A stretch of DNA of 64,000 nt, taken from NCBI GenBank assembly GCA_963710315.1, contig CAVPZW010000008.1, positions 744,001-808,000 on the forward strand, given 5' to 3'. Of the stretch, positions 10,601 to 18,670 are shown piece after piece (position 1 is the stretch's first letter; every line of letters begins with the position of its first letter). Position numbers and translations under genes: made by a program. Origin of the DNA: Palsa-360 sp963710315. Its GTDB lineage: Bacteria > Acidobacteriota > Terriglobia > Acidiferrales > UBA7541. The notes beneath the pieces were generated by a model. The model made no database searches. It was not told the DNA's origin and saw nothing but the letters and a program-made list of their open reading frames with translations.

Positions 10601-10907
10601 GCGACCCGTTGATGACAACTCCGCTGACCGTGAGGGTTTCGAACCCTGGGACAGCAATGGTGACAGTATAGATTCCCGGTTGCAGGCTTTCCAGGCGGTA
10701 GGCTCCATCCTGATCCGCGTGCGTTTCATGGGCTTGCCCGTACTGCGGACTCAAGGCTACAACGTCCGCTCTCGGCACCACTGCCCCGGTAGGATCGCTG
10801 ACCGACCCCACAAGCGTGCCGTTACTTGTTTGCGCCCACGCGGCTGCCGAAACGAGCAGAGCAACGGCCAGCGCTACGATCCGCGCAAGACCTTTTGTTG
10901 TATTCAA
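7629..10907 (-). CDS. TonB-dependent receptor with CarboxypepD_reg domain (Oar-like)
   Basis: Complete 1092-residue outer-membrane receptor. The start is taken as the TTG at 10907, preceded by AGGGGG at suitable spacing; it gives a signal peptide (NTTKGLARIVALAVALLVSAAAWAQ). Domains in order: carboxypeptidase-regulatory beta sandwich at about 25-110 (GTLVGSVSDPTGAVVPRADV, GAYRLESLQPGIYTVTI), plug at about 110-300 (NGSRPQANNFLIDGQDDNDYG, TNAYTAEYGRGGG), then a large barrel ending IKLWLKYSF. This is the SusC/Oar-like group typical of Acidobacteria. The ligand is unknown. A 9+9 inverted repeat 166 bases upstream may be its operator. Confidence 0.93.
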   Translation of the reverse strand: MNTTKGLARIVALAVALLVSAAAWAQTSNGTLVGSVSDPTGAVVPRADVVALSPQYGQAHETHADQDGAYRLESLQPGIYTVTIAVPGFETLTVSGVVINGSLTTTINGKLTIAATRQTIEVQAPAAQAIDAQSGQFGENISRQELAQLPYLDLNPAALAMTLPGVQDSPIGNGAIPTDAETNGIAFSVNGSRPQANNFLIDGQDDNDYGLTGQAYQPINYGAIQEVTILTNAYTAEYGRGGGSVTNYIYKAGTNDFHGDLWEINRNSALAAIPAEDVIANKVTKNPYDNQNTFGFDLGGPLKKDKLFVFGAAQWNRERQAATGSVYDLPTAAGIATLKANFPSNANVNLLLNAIGTLVSPGLVAPQSIATGLNGACPCVNIAEFQVQNVHTVSNFVDWNYRMDWHFTDGDTLTVSVIRDTGELSPNSTSALPNFETQAGGPAEMFRGQWAHEISSNLVNELRLSYTNIDFSFAATPAALAGPLANIPFISFGSDINFPSIGVDSIYPQGRTHGAWQIQEALSYVRGSHAIKAGVDTTVLRLNDTIALNTRGSIFYNSGGGFTSLGNFIDDFTGQYPGTISKGFGNPNINSAANMFAPYIEDAWRIKSNLTLNMGLRYEYWGALANSLAYPGFNINAGVGLPNATNPEYSNPATPAFFDSLFSFKQNPDKRNFAPRLGLAYAPHWGRFLFGDGKTVLRAGYGIFYDGLFTEITTESAASQPNTFGGTIPSQTGRGQANASAFPGISPTLNSTFLIQSIASNLHNPLTQQWNANVQRELPLGLVLTLAYVGTRGEHLFANQEFNPALGSNQFGYIYTNPNFTEIEIRTNAGDSWYSSGQVEVERRIHTLVLRAAYTYSKFMDDTSAIQPTTGLSSFSQILTNQHSDWGPSTYDRRHRFTVAYVWQVPFFQQNTILRALTDQWHWSGIATIETGTPNTVTPGFDNIGDAHLNGRPNLVNASAPLNSLGVDGRFVGNVAGTTYDLTCVLTKPSCSPEPINTFHFVVPFGVPGNVGRNSLFGPGQIYFDTAIQRDFPVHFWKLDRQTLSFRLDMFNAFNHPNLFTPSYTMNDPNFNNTAITIKGGRQIKLWLKYSF

Positions 10908-11304
10908 TTTGCCCCCTGGTTCAAATCTCTTCCGGCTTGGCCTATAGGCGCATTTATATAGCAGTTTGTTCGAGCCCGTCGTCGCACACGGGCAGCGAAA
11001 AAAGATACTGAAGAAGAAAATAACAAGGGTAAACCCCACATCGTCCTCGCGAAGTGGGTATCTCGACGGCTAAGCGGTTTAAATAAATCTAAACCGCTCG
11101 AATCTTACGCCTATTGCGGCAGGAACTAAAGTCCCTTGGGTTAACATATGGAACGAATTGCTTCCACTGTGAAAATACGTCGGGCAACGCAATGTTCCAA
11201 AAATGGGAGTTGTGAGTGAGCATGAAACGGTGTTCCTCATTCACTCATGCCTGGTTCGAGCGTTTGGCGAAGAATTAAACGCCGGCCTCTTTTAGACTTC
11301 CGGC
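10908..11304. other. Intergenic, probable TonB-receptor control region
   Basis: No gene. Toward the receptor it holds an AT-rich TATATAAAT on the minus strand at about 10951-10960 that could act as a -10 region, and farther upstream the inverted repeat at 11073-11098. The part near 11210-11265 has short GAGTGA/TCACTC complementarity that I could not assign. Confidence 0.5.
11073..11098. promoter_or_regulatory. Inverted repeat, operator-like
   Basis: Perfect 9-base arms AGCGGTTTA (11073-11081) and TAAACCGCT (11090-11098) around an AT-rich 8-base spacer, 166 bases upstream of the TonB receptor start. The geometry fits a dimeric regulator site. No U-tract follows, so a terminator is less likely. 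Confidence 0.5.
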
Positions 11305-12636
11305 TCACTCTTTCAGGCGGTACATGGTGATTCCGCTCATCAATTTGGGGAAGAAATCGGTGGATTTTTGCGGCAGGACTTCCCCGCCCATGGCCATTTC
11401 GGCCACGGTTTCCACGCTGACCGGGTTCAATAAGAAGCAAATCTGAGCGCGGCCAGAGTCAACTTCCGCAATGGCCGTATCCATTTCGCGTTCATAGGTG
11501 ATGTTCTTCTCGGTCTTCACTGCGTCCTGCGTGATGTTCAGGCCGCGCTCCAGAAGCAGCCGGTGCAGCAGAACCACGTCCAGCCGCCGCTGAGCCGGTG
11601 AAACGCCTTGCAGGAGAGCTTCCAGATTCGCTTCCTTCTTCAGCACAAAAATATGAAATGCTCCGTCGCCCGCATATGCGCCGATTGCCCGTTGCTCCTG
11701 GCCGCGCAGCAAATCGCGCCGAAACTGTTCGTAAACTCGTGGACGCTCCGCGGCCCCATTAAAAGCATAGGAGGTCACATCGAAAGCGTCGGCCAGCGCG
11801 GCGCACATTCCCGCCAGAGAAAAGTTGGGGACGTTGGCCACCACGCGGTGCGTGGGCAGGATCGTCAAACCCTTGCCGGCCGTGTTGAAGAGCGTCATCA
11901 TCACTTTTTCGTATGGCGCATTGGGATCCACTTTGCCGGCGCGCGCGCGGCGCTCGTCCCGATAGGCCATCGCCGTTTCATAGCGGTGGTGCCCGTCGGC
12001 AATCACCAGTTTTTTGTCCGCCATTTCGCGGCGGATCGCCTCGATGGTTTGAGTGTCCGTCACGGGCCACATCTTGTGCACTACGTCATACTCGTCACGA
12101 AGCTCGACCTCCGCCTTGGTTCCGGCGGCTGCGTCCAGCAGGGCATCGATTCGCGCCGCTGGGTCGCTGTAAAGCATGAAGAGTTGCCCGGTATGCGTCT
12201 GCGTGTGGCGCAATAGTTCCATGCGGTCGGCTTTTGGTCCTGACAGAGTCTGCTCGTGCCGGAAAACAACGCCAGCCGCGTAATCTTCAATGCGCCCCAC
12301 GGCGATAAAACCCTTGCGCACGCGCCTTTCGCTGGTGCCCGGCACCGTATATTCCTGGAAATATGCGTACAGCGAAGGTGCCGCGTCCTGCACGATCACA
12401 CGGGCGCGAATCCATTCATCGAGGGTCTTCTCGGCGCGCGTGTAAACATTGAATGTGGGGGTATCGTCAGGAAACGATTTTCCCTTTTCGATGGGGATCA
12501 AATTGTATGGGCTTGCCGCCGCGTACTTCTCCGCCATGGCCGGAGTGATCTTGTCATAGGGCTGCGTGAGCACCTTCACCGGTTCCACCAGGGCCGAGTT
12601 GTATCGATATGCTCGAAAAGGAAAAATGTCCGCCAT
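11305..12636 (-). CDS. DUF1015 family protein
   Basis: 443-residue protein of the DUF1015 family, found widely in bacteria and some archaea, often near serine biosynthesis genes; its biochemical role is not established. Characteristic segments are MADIFPFRAYRYN at the N-terminus, VIADGHHRYETAMAYRDER in the middle, MMTLFNTAGKGLTILPTHRVV, and QICFLLNPVSVETVAEMA near the end. The ATG at 12636 is favoured over the GTG six bases upstream because GGAGGA then lies at normal spacing. Full length for the family. No ser gene adjoins it here. Confidence 0.9.
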   Translation of the reverse strand: MADIFPFRAYRYNSALVEPVKVLTQPYDKITPAMAEKYAAASPYNLIPIEKGKSFPDDTPTFNVYTRAEKTLDEWIRARVIVQDAAPSLYAYFQEYTVPGTSERRVRKGFIAVGRIEDYAAGVVFRHEQTLSGPKADRMELLRHTQTHTGQLFMLYSDPAARIDALLDAAAGTKAEVELRDEYDVVHKMWPVTDTQTIEAIRREMADKKLVIADGHHRYETAMAYRDERRARAGKVDPNAPYEKVMMTLFNTAGKGLTILPTHRVVANVPNFSLAGMCAALADAFDVTSYAFNGAAERPRVYEQFRRDLLRGQEQRAIGAYAGDGAFHIFVLKKEANLEALLQGVSPAQRRLDVVLLHRLLLERGLNITQDAVKTEKNITYEREMDTAIAEVDSGRAQICFLLNPVSVETVAEMAMGGEVLPQKSTDFFPKLMSGITMYRLKE

Positions 12637-12904
12637 TCGCACTTCCTCCAGTTTGAAAAAAATACGCCGCCAAGCTCAGTCCCGGCAAATATTGCACGGA
12701 GACTTTGCTCTCATGAATTACAACTCTCTATATTACAATTAAAGTTTCACGGAGGGCCGCACAGTTTTTAGTAGGACAGCCGCTCCTGGCTGTACGCTCT
12801 TGTATCGACAAAGTTGCACGTGGCACCCATCCGGTCGCAGGCGAGCAGGATTGGAAGTTACTGTAGCGCGGCAGCAAAGCAATGGAGCGACCACGAAAGT
12901 TCCA

Positions 12905-13594
12905 ATGGGGGACCAAATCACCCGCTTCACGGAAGTACGCACCCTGATCTTCGATCTGGACGGCACGCTGATCGATTCCAAGCTGGACCTGGCCCTTTCG
13001 GTCAACGCAACCCTTGCGGAGTTGGGACGCGATCCGCTGCCGCACGAGCAGATTTTCAGCTACGTGGGGCGAGGCGCTCCAGCGCTGATTGCGCGCGCCC
13101 TGGGCAGCGACGCCTCCGAGCAGGATTGCATGCTGGGCCTGGAATTTTTCATCAAGTATTACTCCGCTCACAAGCTCGACAACACGCTTTTGTATCCCGG
13201 CGTGCGCGAAACGCTCGACGCGCTCATGGGCATGCCCATGGCCGTCTACACCAACAAGCCCGTGCGAGTGAGCCGCAGCATTATCCAGGAACTGGGCATC
13301 GCCAATCATTTTCGCCTTGTGTATGGCGGGAACAGCTTCGAGCGCAAGAAGCCCGATCCCATGGGCGTTGAATCCATTCTGCGGGAATTCGGCGCCGCGC
13401 CCACGCAGGCCATGTTCGTGGGCGATTCCGAAGTCGATGTGCAAACCGCGCGCAACGCCGGCACGTGGGTCTGCGGCGTGACCTACGGCTTCGGTAGCCA
13501 CCGCCTCGCGGAATATCCGCCGGACTTGCTTGTGGACAATCTCACCGAGATGCTTCCGCACCTGCCTGTTGGCCCCGCTGGCAGACGTCGCTAG
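12905..13594 (+). CDS. HAD hydrolase, phosphoglycolate phosphatase-like
   Basis: 229-residue haloacid-dehalogenase phosphatase, probably acting on 2-phosphoglycolate or a similar small phosphomonoester. Motif I is IFDLDGTLID with nucleophile Asp17 and acid/base Asp19. An alpha-helical cap follows, then motif II VYTNKP, motif III Lys in the FERKKPDP segment, and motif IV MFVGDSEVDVQTARNAG. Start set at the ATG giving MGDQITRF; the frame is open upstream but has no better ribosome site. Substrate assignment is by family only. The stop codon lies inside a small terminator hairpin. Confidence 0.88.
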   Translation: MGDQITRFTEVRTLIFDLDGTLIDSKLDLALSVNATLAELGRDPLPHEQIFSYVGRGAPALIARALGSDASEQDCMLGLEFFIKYYSAHKLDNTLLYPGVRETLDALMGMPMAVYTNKPVRVSRSIIQELGIANHFRLVYGGNSFERKKPDPMGVESILREFGAAPTQAMFVGDSEVDVQTARNAGTWVCGVTYGFGSHRLAEYPPDLLVDNLTEMLPHLPVGPAGRRR

Positions 13595-13614
13595 ATTTGC
13601 AATCTATTTTCTTT
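13592..13614 (+). terminator. Weak Rho-independent terminator after HAD gene
   Basis: TAGATT (13592-13597, includes the stop codon) pairs with AATCTA (13601-13606) across TGC, followed by TTTTCTTT. The stem is AT-rich, so efficiency is uncertain; it lies between convergent genes. Confidence 0.55.
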
Positions 13615-13616
13615 AA

Positions 13617-14567
13617 TTACGCGCGACCCGATGTGCCGTGGCTTGCGGAGAACCACTCCCATGTGCGCTTCAAGCCTTCTTCAAACGAGATGCGCGGTTG
13701 ATAGCCGAGCACTTCTTTCGCCAGGCTGATGTCCGCCTGCGAGTCGCGGATGTCGCCCTGGCGCGGCTCGGCGTATTTTGCGCGAGCGGGGCGGTCCGTA
13801 ATTTTTTCGAGCAAGGCCAGCGTCTGATTCAATGTGCTGCGGATTCCGGTGCCGACGTTAATGGCTAGGCCGGGCGCGCCCTTTGCCTCGCAAGCAAGCA
13901 AGATCGCATTCACGACGTTTTCAACGTAGACAAAGTCGCGCGATTGTTCGCCGTCGCCGTATATGGTGGGTTGTGTTCCGCTCAGCAGGGCTGCGTTAAA
14001 GAGCGACAGGACGCCGGAATACGGCGAGCCGGGATCTTGCCTGGGTCCGAACACGTTGAAGTAGCGCAGCGAGACAAACTCAAGCCCGTACAAATCCTGA
14101 AACATGCGCCCATAGGCCTCGCCAACTTGTTTAGAAAGGCCGTACGGCGAAATTGGGCCCAATTCCGCATTCTCGCGAATCGGAAGGACGGTTGTTTTTC
14201 CGTAGACTGCGCAGGAGCTTGCGAAAACCATGCGTTTCACTTTTGCGTCGCGCGCCGCCACCAGGACATTCAGCGTGCCATTCACGTTGATGAGATTGGT
14301 TTCGACAGGATCTTTCATGGACCGTGGCACGGAAGTCTGCGCCGCCAGGTGAATCATGCAATCCACGCCGCGGCATGCCTCGCGCAGCGCTTCCAAATTC
14401 ACGATGCTCTCTTGGATAAATTTTATTTTTGATTTTGCCTGAGCCAGGTTAGCGGCCTTGCCGGTGGACAAATCGTCCAGCACCAGCACATCGTGCCCGC
14501 AGCGCAGCAATTCGTCCACCGTATTGGAGCCGATGAATCCTGCCCCTCCAGTTATGAGATAGCGCAT
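13617..14567 (-). CDS. NAD-dependent nucleotide-sugar epimerase (GalE/WbpP-like)
   Basis: 316-residue short-chain dehydrogenase-type epimerase. It has the Rossmann motif TGGAGFIGSN at residues 6-15, catalytic Tyr142 and Lys146 in YGLSK, the preceding Ser in ASSCAVYG, and LRYFNVFGPRQDP for sugar-nucleotide binding. It most resembles UDP-glucose or UDP-N-acetylglucosamine 4-epimerases. Start at the ATG giving MRYLITGG, with GAGGGGG upstream; a longer in-frame start has no such site. The related UDP-sugar dehydrogenase at 15779-17134 suggests supply of sugars for surface polysaccharide. The exact substrate cannot be read from sequence. Confidence 0.9.
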   Translation of the reverse strand: MRYLITGGAGFIGSNTVDELLRCGHDVLVLDDLSTGKAANLAQAKSKIKFIQESIVNLEALREACRGVDCMIHLAAQTSVPRSMKDPVETNLINVNGTLNVLVAARDAKVKRMVFASSCAVYGKTTVLPIRENAELGPISPYGLSKQVGEAYGRMFQDLYGLEFVSLRYFNVFGPRQDPGSPYSGVLSLFNAALLSGTQPTIYGDGEQSRDFVYVENVVNAILLACEAKGAPGLAINVGTGIRSTLNQTLALLEKITDRPARAKYAEPRQGDIRDSQADISLAKEVLGYQPRISFEEGLKRTWEWFSASHGTSGRA

Positions 14568-14759
14568 TCCATGCCCCCTCTGAATTGCCGACGCAAAACA
14601 TCCGAGCGCCAGATTTCCGGCGATTTTGAACCACTCCGGGCTCGCGGCGCGCATCTAAACAGCAGGCTCGACACAGCTGGTTTCCGGGCCATTTTTTCTG
14701 TACTCTGAATATAGCGTGCCCGCTGGGTGCATTCACTGCGCCACCGCGTCTAAATTAGC

Positions 14760-15635
14760 ATGCTGGAAAGGGCCGGAGCGAACTGGCTTCGCTGCTCTGG
14801 ACCAAATAAATTGCTATTGTTGAGGCCACGCGCAACGAACCTTCGATTTGCCTCGGCTGCTCCGCTGCTGGCGGCGCTGCTGGCGTGCGTTTCTCCGGGC
14901 TGGGCGCAGCAATCCAAGCCACCCAAAAAGCACGCTAAACCTCCGGCGGCTCCCGCGAAGCCGGTTGCGGCTCCCGTTCCATTTCGTGCAGGAGAAGATT
15001 TGCAGTACCGCGTGCTGCTCTCCAAATACTCGGTGAACGCGGCGAAGATTGAAACTACAGTCGTGGAGCAGCGCGATTTTTTCGGGCGTCCGGCGTGGCA
15101 TTTTCGAGCCAGCGCCCACACCATGGATACCACGCGGGCTCTCTTTGCGATTGACGACCAGTTCGATTCCTATACCTCCGCCGCCAATCTGTTCTCCCTG
15201 CAATATGAAATGTATCTTCATGAGCAAGGGAAGGCGCAAACGAATTTATATCGCATGACGGGCGATGGCGATCCGGCTCCGGACGATGCCACGGCGGTTC
15301 GCGTAGTACCCGGAACGCGCGACGCGATCGGTTTTCTGTACAATTTGCGCGCCGCGGATTGGCAGCGCACGCCGGAGTTGCGCGTGGCCCTATTCGATGG
15401 ACGGCGCCTGTATGACGTGGTCGCACGGGTCGATACGCCGCAAGGAACCGTCACGGTGCCCGCGGGAAATTTCCAGGCCTTCCGAGTTTCCGTTCGATTG
15501 TTCGATCACGGCAAGGAAATGACGGACACGAAGCTGTGGTTGTGGATTACCAAGGACGCGGCCCACACGCCTGTTCTCGTCGAGGCCGAAATTCCATTCG
15601 GCACCGCGCGAATCGAACTCATGCACCTGCCTTGA
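14760..15635 (+). CDS. DUF3108 family exported protein
   Basis: 291-residue protein with an N-terminal hydrophobic segment (residues 32-48, cleavage near GWAQQ), a Lys/Pro/Ala-rich linker (KPPKKHAKPPAAPAKPV) and a DUF3108-like beta domain from about residue 75: FRAGEDLQYRVLLSKYSVNAA, FDGRRLYDVVARVD, VTVPAGNFQAFRVSVRL, TDTKLWLWITKDAAHTPVLVEAEIPFGTARIEL. The family is periplasmic or outer-membrane associated with no proven function. It lies divergent from the epimerase gene. Confidence 0.85.
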   Translation: MLERAGANWLRCSGPNKLLLLRPRATNLRFASAAPLLAALLACVSPGWAQQSKPPKKHAKPPAAPAKPVAAPVPFRAGEDLQYRVLLSKYSVNAAKIETTVVEQRDFFGRPAWHFRASAHTMDTTRALFAIDDQFDSYTSAANLFSLQYEMYLHEQGKAQTNLYRMTGDGDPAPDDATAVRVVPGTRDAIGFLYNLRAADWQRTPELRVALFDGRRLYDVVARVDTPQGTVTVPAGNFQAFRVSVRLFDHGKEMTDTKLWLWITKDAAHTPVLVEAEIPFGTARIELMHLP

Positions 15636-15678
15636 ACGAATCCCCGAAAATTATTTGTGCGGATGTTTCTGGCCTCAA

Positions 15679-15749
15679 GTAGCACAGGCTTCAGCCTGTG
15701 GATTTTCGGGCGACTAAACCCAAAACCCACAGGCTGAAGCCTGTGCTAC
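15679..15749. repeat. Inverted pair of GTAG-headed palindromes (REP/BIME-like)
   Basis: Left unit 15679-15701 begins GTAG and contains the palindrome CACAGGCTTCAGCCTGTG; the right unit 15727-15749 is its reverse complement ending CTAC. Each unit is itself a hairpin and the two pair with each other. It lies between convergent genes. The same unit type recurs at 40303, 44606, 49843, 56486 and 59039. Confidence 0.85.
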
Positions 15750-15778
15750 TGAAACTGCACGCGATGTCAGAATCTGCT

Positions 15779-17134
15779 TTATACCAGCACGATTTTATTG
15801 CGATGGCGCGCGATGCGGCGCGTGGCGTTGCGCGTATCGACCACCAGCTGCGAGGACTCGACAATCATCGGGTAATCGTAGGCTGTGTGATCGGTGGCGA
15901 TCAACACACAGTCGTATGCGGCCAGCGACTTACTGTCTATGGGGACGGATTTCATTCCCTCGAAATTGTAGTGGCGCAGCTTATGAATCTGCGGGAAGTG
16001 CGGATCGTTGTAATCGACCTTGGCGCCGCGCAGCGTCAGTTGTTCGATGATTTTTAGCGAAGGCGATTCGCGCAGATCGTCCACATCTTTTTTGTAGGCC
16101 ACGCCCAGGACCATGATCTTCGATCCCTTGAGTGATTTTTGCCGTTCGTTCAGGGCCGAGGCCACGGAATCCACCACGTGATACGGCATTGCCGTGTTCA
16201 CTTCGCCGGCCAGCTCGATGAAGCGAGTGGCAAAATCGTATTCTCTGGCCTTCCACGACAAATAAAACGGATCGACGGGAATGCAGTGTCCGCCCAGGCC
16301 GGGTCCCGGATAAAACGGCATGAAGCCGAAGGGCTTGGTGGCGGCCGCGTCAATCACTTCCCAGATGTCAATTCCCATGCGCATGCCCAGCATCTTTAGT
16401 TCATTGACCAGCGCGATGTTCACGCATCGGAAAATGTTTTCGAGCAGCTTGGTCATTTCCGCTGCCTGCGTGGAGCTGACAGGTACAACCTTTGCCACGA
16501 TTTGCGCGTACAGAGCGCAGGCCGCGCGTCCCGATGGAGGATTTACTCCTCCCACGACTTTCGGAATTTGCGCCAGGCCGTATTGCTTGTTGCCCGGATC
16601 TTCGCGCTCGGGCGAAAACGCCAGGAAGAAATCGGTTCCGATCTGATCGTTGTCCGGACCGTGCGCAACCGGGCACTTCATCCCAGTTTCTTCCAGCACG
16701 GGCAGCACCAGTTCTTCGGTCGTTCCCGGATAGGTCGTCGATTCCAGCACAACCAGTTGGCCGCGCTGCAGGTGCGGGCGAATGGCCTGGGCCGTGTCCG
16801 TAACATAGGACAGGTCCGGCTCACGCCGCTGATCCAGCGGCGTCGGTACGCAGATGATGATCGCGTCAACTTCCGCCAGCCGCGAGAAATCCGTGGTGGC
16901 CCCAAAATGTTTTGACTGCACGAACTGCTGAATCTTGTTTTGCGGAATATGCTGAATGTAGGTTTGTCCTCGGTTCAGCTTTTCGACTTTTGTGGGGTCG
17001 GTGTCAAACCCGGTTACGCGATGCCCGGCTTCGGCAAACCTCAGTCCCAGTGGCAGCCCTACATAGCCACAGCCGATAATTCCAACACGCAGTTGCGATC
17101 CCTTGAAATATTCCGGCCTTCGATCGGTAGGCAT
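15779..17134 (-). CDS. Nucleotide-sugar dehydrogenase (UDP-GlcNAc/ManNAc 6-dehydrogenase type)
   Basis: 451-residue NAD-dependent oxidase of UDP-hexoses to uronic acids, a precursor step for acidic exopolysaccharide. It has an N-terminal Rossmann motif VGIIGCGYVGLPLG near residues 17-30, catalytic Cys284 in GPGLGGHCIPVDP, Lys and Glu in the central helix (LLENIFRCVNIALVNELK), and a C-terminal UDP-binding domain (GVAYKKDVDDLRESPSLKI). The sequence style is closer to WbpA/WecC than to Ugd. The ATG at 17134 was chosen; an in-frame TTG lies 24 bases upstream, and AGGAG sits between them, so the start is slightly uncertain. Confidence 0.92.
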   Translation of the reverse strand: MPTDRRPEYFKGSQLRVGIIGCGYVGLPLGLRFAEAGHRVTGFDTDPTKVEKLNRGQTYIQHIPQNKIQQFVQSKHFGATTDFSRLAEVDAIIICVPTPLDQRREPDLSYVTDTAQAIRPHLQRGQLVVLESTTYPGTTEELVLPVLEETGMKCPVAHGPDNDQIGTDFFLAFSPEREDPGNKQYGLAQIPKVVGGVNPPSGRAACALYAQIVAKVVPVSSTQAAEMTKLLENIFRCVNIALVNELKMLGMRMGIDIWEVIDAAATKPFGFMPFYPGPGLGGHCIPVDPFYLSWKAREYDFATRFIELAGEVNTAMPYHVVDSVASALNERQKSLKGSKIMVLGVAYKKDVDDLRESPSLKIIEQLTLRGAKVDYNDPHFPQIHKLRHYNFEGMKSVPIDSKSLAAYDCVLIATDHTAYDYPMIVESSQLVVDTRNATRRIARHRNKIVLV

Positions 17135-17283
17135 CGATGTCTCATCTACTCCTGTCAAGTTTCCACTACATTCAATTACGAGCCGACTATAACAACTTTA
17201 TCGTTGACGCAATACACGGTCGCCGTGCCTCTGTGCCCAGTTGCCAATCATGAAAGGGAATGCCAGGCCGCGGAAATCAAGCC

Positions 17284-17961
17284 TCAAGGAGTGCCGCTGC
17301 GCTTTTGATAACAAAGCAGAATGAGATCGGCCCGTCGGCGGACGCCAAACTTGTTCAGCAAATTGGAAACATGAAATTTCACCGTTCGCTCTGAAATATT
17401 GAGCTTGTTTCCGATTTCCTTGTTGGCCATATTTTCCAGAAGCGAACTCAAGACTTCCTGCTCGCGGCGGCTCAAGTCCGCCGCAGTGTCCACCTTCAGA
17501 CGGCGGCTTTGCGATCCAGCCAGAACGGAATCGACAAACCCTGAAAGCACGGAACGCGGCACCCAGAATCCGCCATTTGCCACTAGCGGGAGCGCCCGGG
17601 GAAGTTGTTCCCGCGCTTCGCCGTAAATAAGCAAACCCTTGGCGCCCATCTGCAGCATGGAATAACTTTCCGCGGTGTCAAATTTTTCGGCGACGACGAT
17701 GATGCGCGCCTCGGTATGTTGTTCGAGGATATTGGAAAGCAGCGCGCCGGCCGCAGGCTTGGCCACATGAGCGTCCACAACGTAAACCGTTGCCTTGGGA
17801 ACGGGCAGATGGCGCAAATCCGGCCCCAGGGTCGATTCCAAGTGCATGGAAATCGTCTTGAAATCGGGATTCGCGAGCACACGCTCGAATTCGCTGATCA
17901 CCAGAGGGTGCGGCGAAATCAAGCAAACCTGTAACGCATTTTTCTTGGCCGTCTTCTTCAC
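17284..17961 (-). CDS. LuxR/NarL-family regulator with degenerate receiver
   Basis: 225-residue DNA-binding regulator. The C-terminal LuxR helix-turn-helix is intact (LSRREQEVLSSLLENMANKEIGNKLNISERTVKFHVSNLLNKFGVRRRADL). The N-terminal half has receiver-like topology but lacks several phosphorylation residues: the usual acidic pair is replaced by ISPHP, the switch Thr/Ser by Ala in VVAEK, and the conserved Lys is missing near GAKGLLIYG, while an Asp remains in VYVVDAH. It may act without phosphorylation. GTG start. It is upstream of, and co-directional with, the nucleotide-sugar dehydrogenase (149 bases). Confidence 0.85.
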   Translation of the reverse strand: MKKTAKKNALQVCLISPHPLVISEFERVLANPDFKTISMHLESTLGPDLRHLPVPKATVYVVDAHVAKPAAGALLSNILEQHTEARIIVVAEKFDTAESYSMLQMGAKGLLIYGEAREQLPRALPLVANGGFWVPRSVLSGFVDSVLAGSQSRRLKVDTAADLSRREQEVLSSLLENMANKEIGNKLNISERTVKFHVSNLLNKFGVRRRADLILLCYQKRSGTP

Positions 17962-18670
17962 AGACTTTTAGGTTATCGGAACAGCGGACAGGGAGCAAGG
18001 CTCGGTCAAAGTGAAGTTGCGTATACACACAACGGTAACTGAATGGAGACTTCTCAGCAATAAACAGGCCGGCACTTGCTTCGGACTTGCCTAGCGCATC
18101 CTTGGTCTCGACTGGGTGACTGCAGAAGGGTTCTTCATAGCGCAGTGATCCACCGAAAATTTAGCTTCCGGCTGCTGAATCGACTAGCCTATAAGAAGCG
18201 GGGTCCCACGTCCTCCAGCACGAAAGTGCGAAAATTATGTTCGCATACGCTTGCCCAAAGAAATCCCAGTACGTAAAAACCGCGCGATCTTCACAAAATT
18301 GCGATTGCAAACACAGGAGATAGCTCCGCAGCGAAATAGCTGCCCGCAATCTTTGGGCGGTCCGGGTTGGATCTGATGGTCCATCTGGAATGCGCTGAAA
18401 TAGGCCAATCCTCGGAAGATACCTGTCTTGTATGAGAAAACATTTTCCCATCTGCGCGTGTCTTCAATAATAATCCGTGTTGGAACTTCTTGGAGTCACT
18501 TAAAGAGATGGCCGCGTAAAATAAAGAAAAAGAAGAAGATATACTTATCTCTAAAATGAGCCGCTCGGCCAATGTCAATAGATCTTGTCCAATTAGTTTG
18601 GTTCGTTGTGTGCATTTGGTTAATGGGGGACGGCATCTGCGCTCTAGGTTTGAGCGAGAACCAACCAACT
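17962..18670. other. Long intergenic control region between divergent regulators
   Basis: Roughly 700 bases without a convincing gene. The frame of the downstream activator is open from 18572, but its first translated residues look non-coding. A degenerate sigma-54-like site lies at 18599-18614. I found no tRNA or strong terminator. Confidence 0.5.
18599..18614 (+). promoter_or_regulatory. Possible sigma-54 promoter, weak
   Basis: TGGTTCGTTGTGTGCA has the GG and GC dinucleotides 12 bases apart and 9 of 12 consensus positions (TGGCACG-N4-TTGCW). It would start transcription near 18625, about 46 bases before the ATG at 18671. Weak on its own. Confidence 0.3.

Noticed and set aside
18572..18670. 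Extended N-terminus of the first stand-alone sigma-54 activator (hydrophobic stretch LVWFVVCIWLM)
   Set aside because: A single apparent membrane helix, but with no ribosome site, and downstream ATGs fit the domain start better; possible but not supported.
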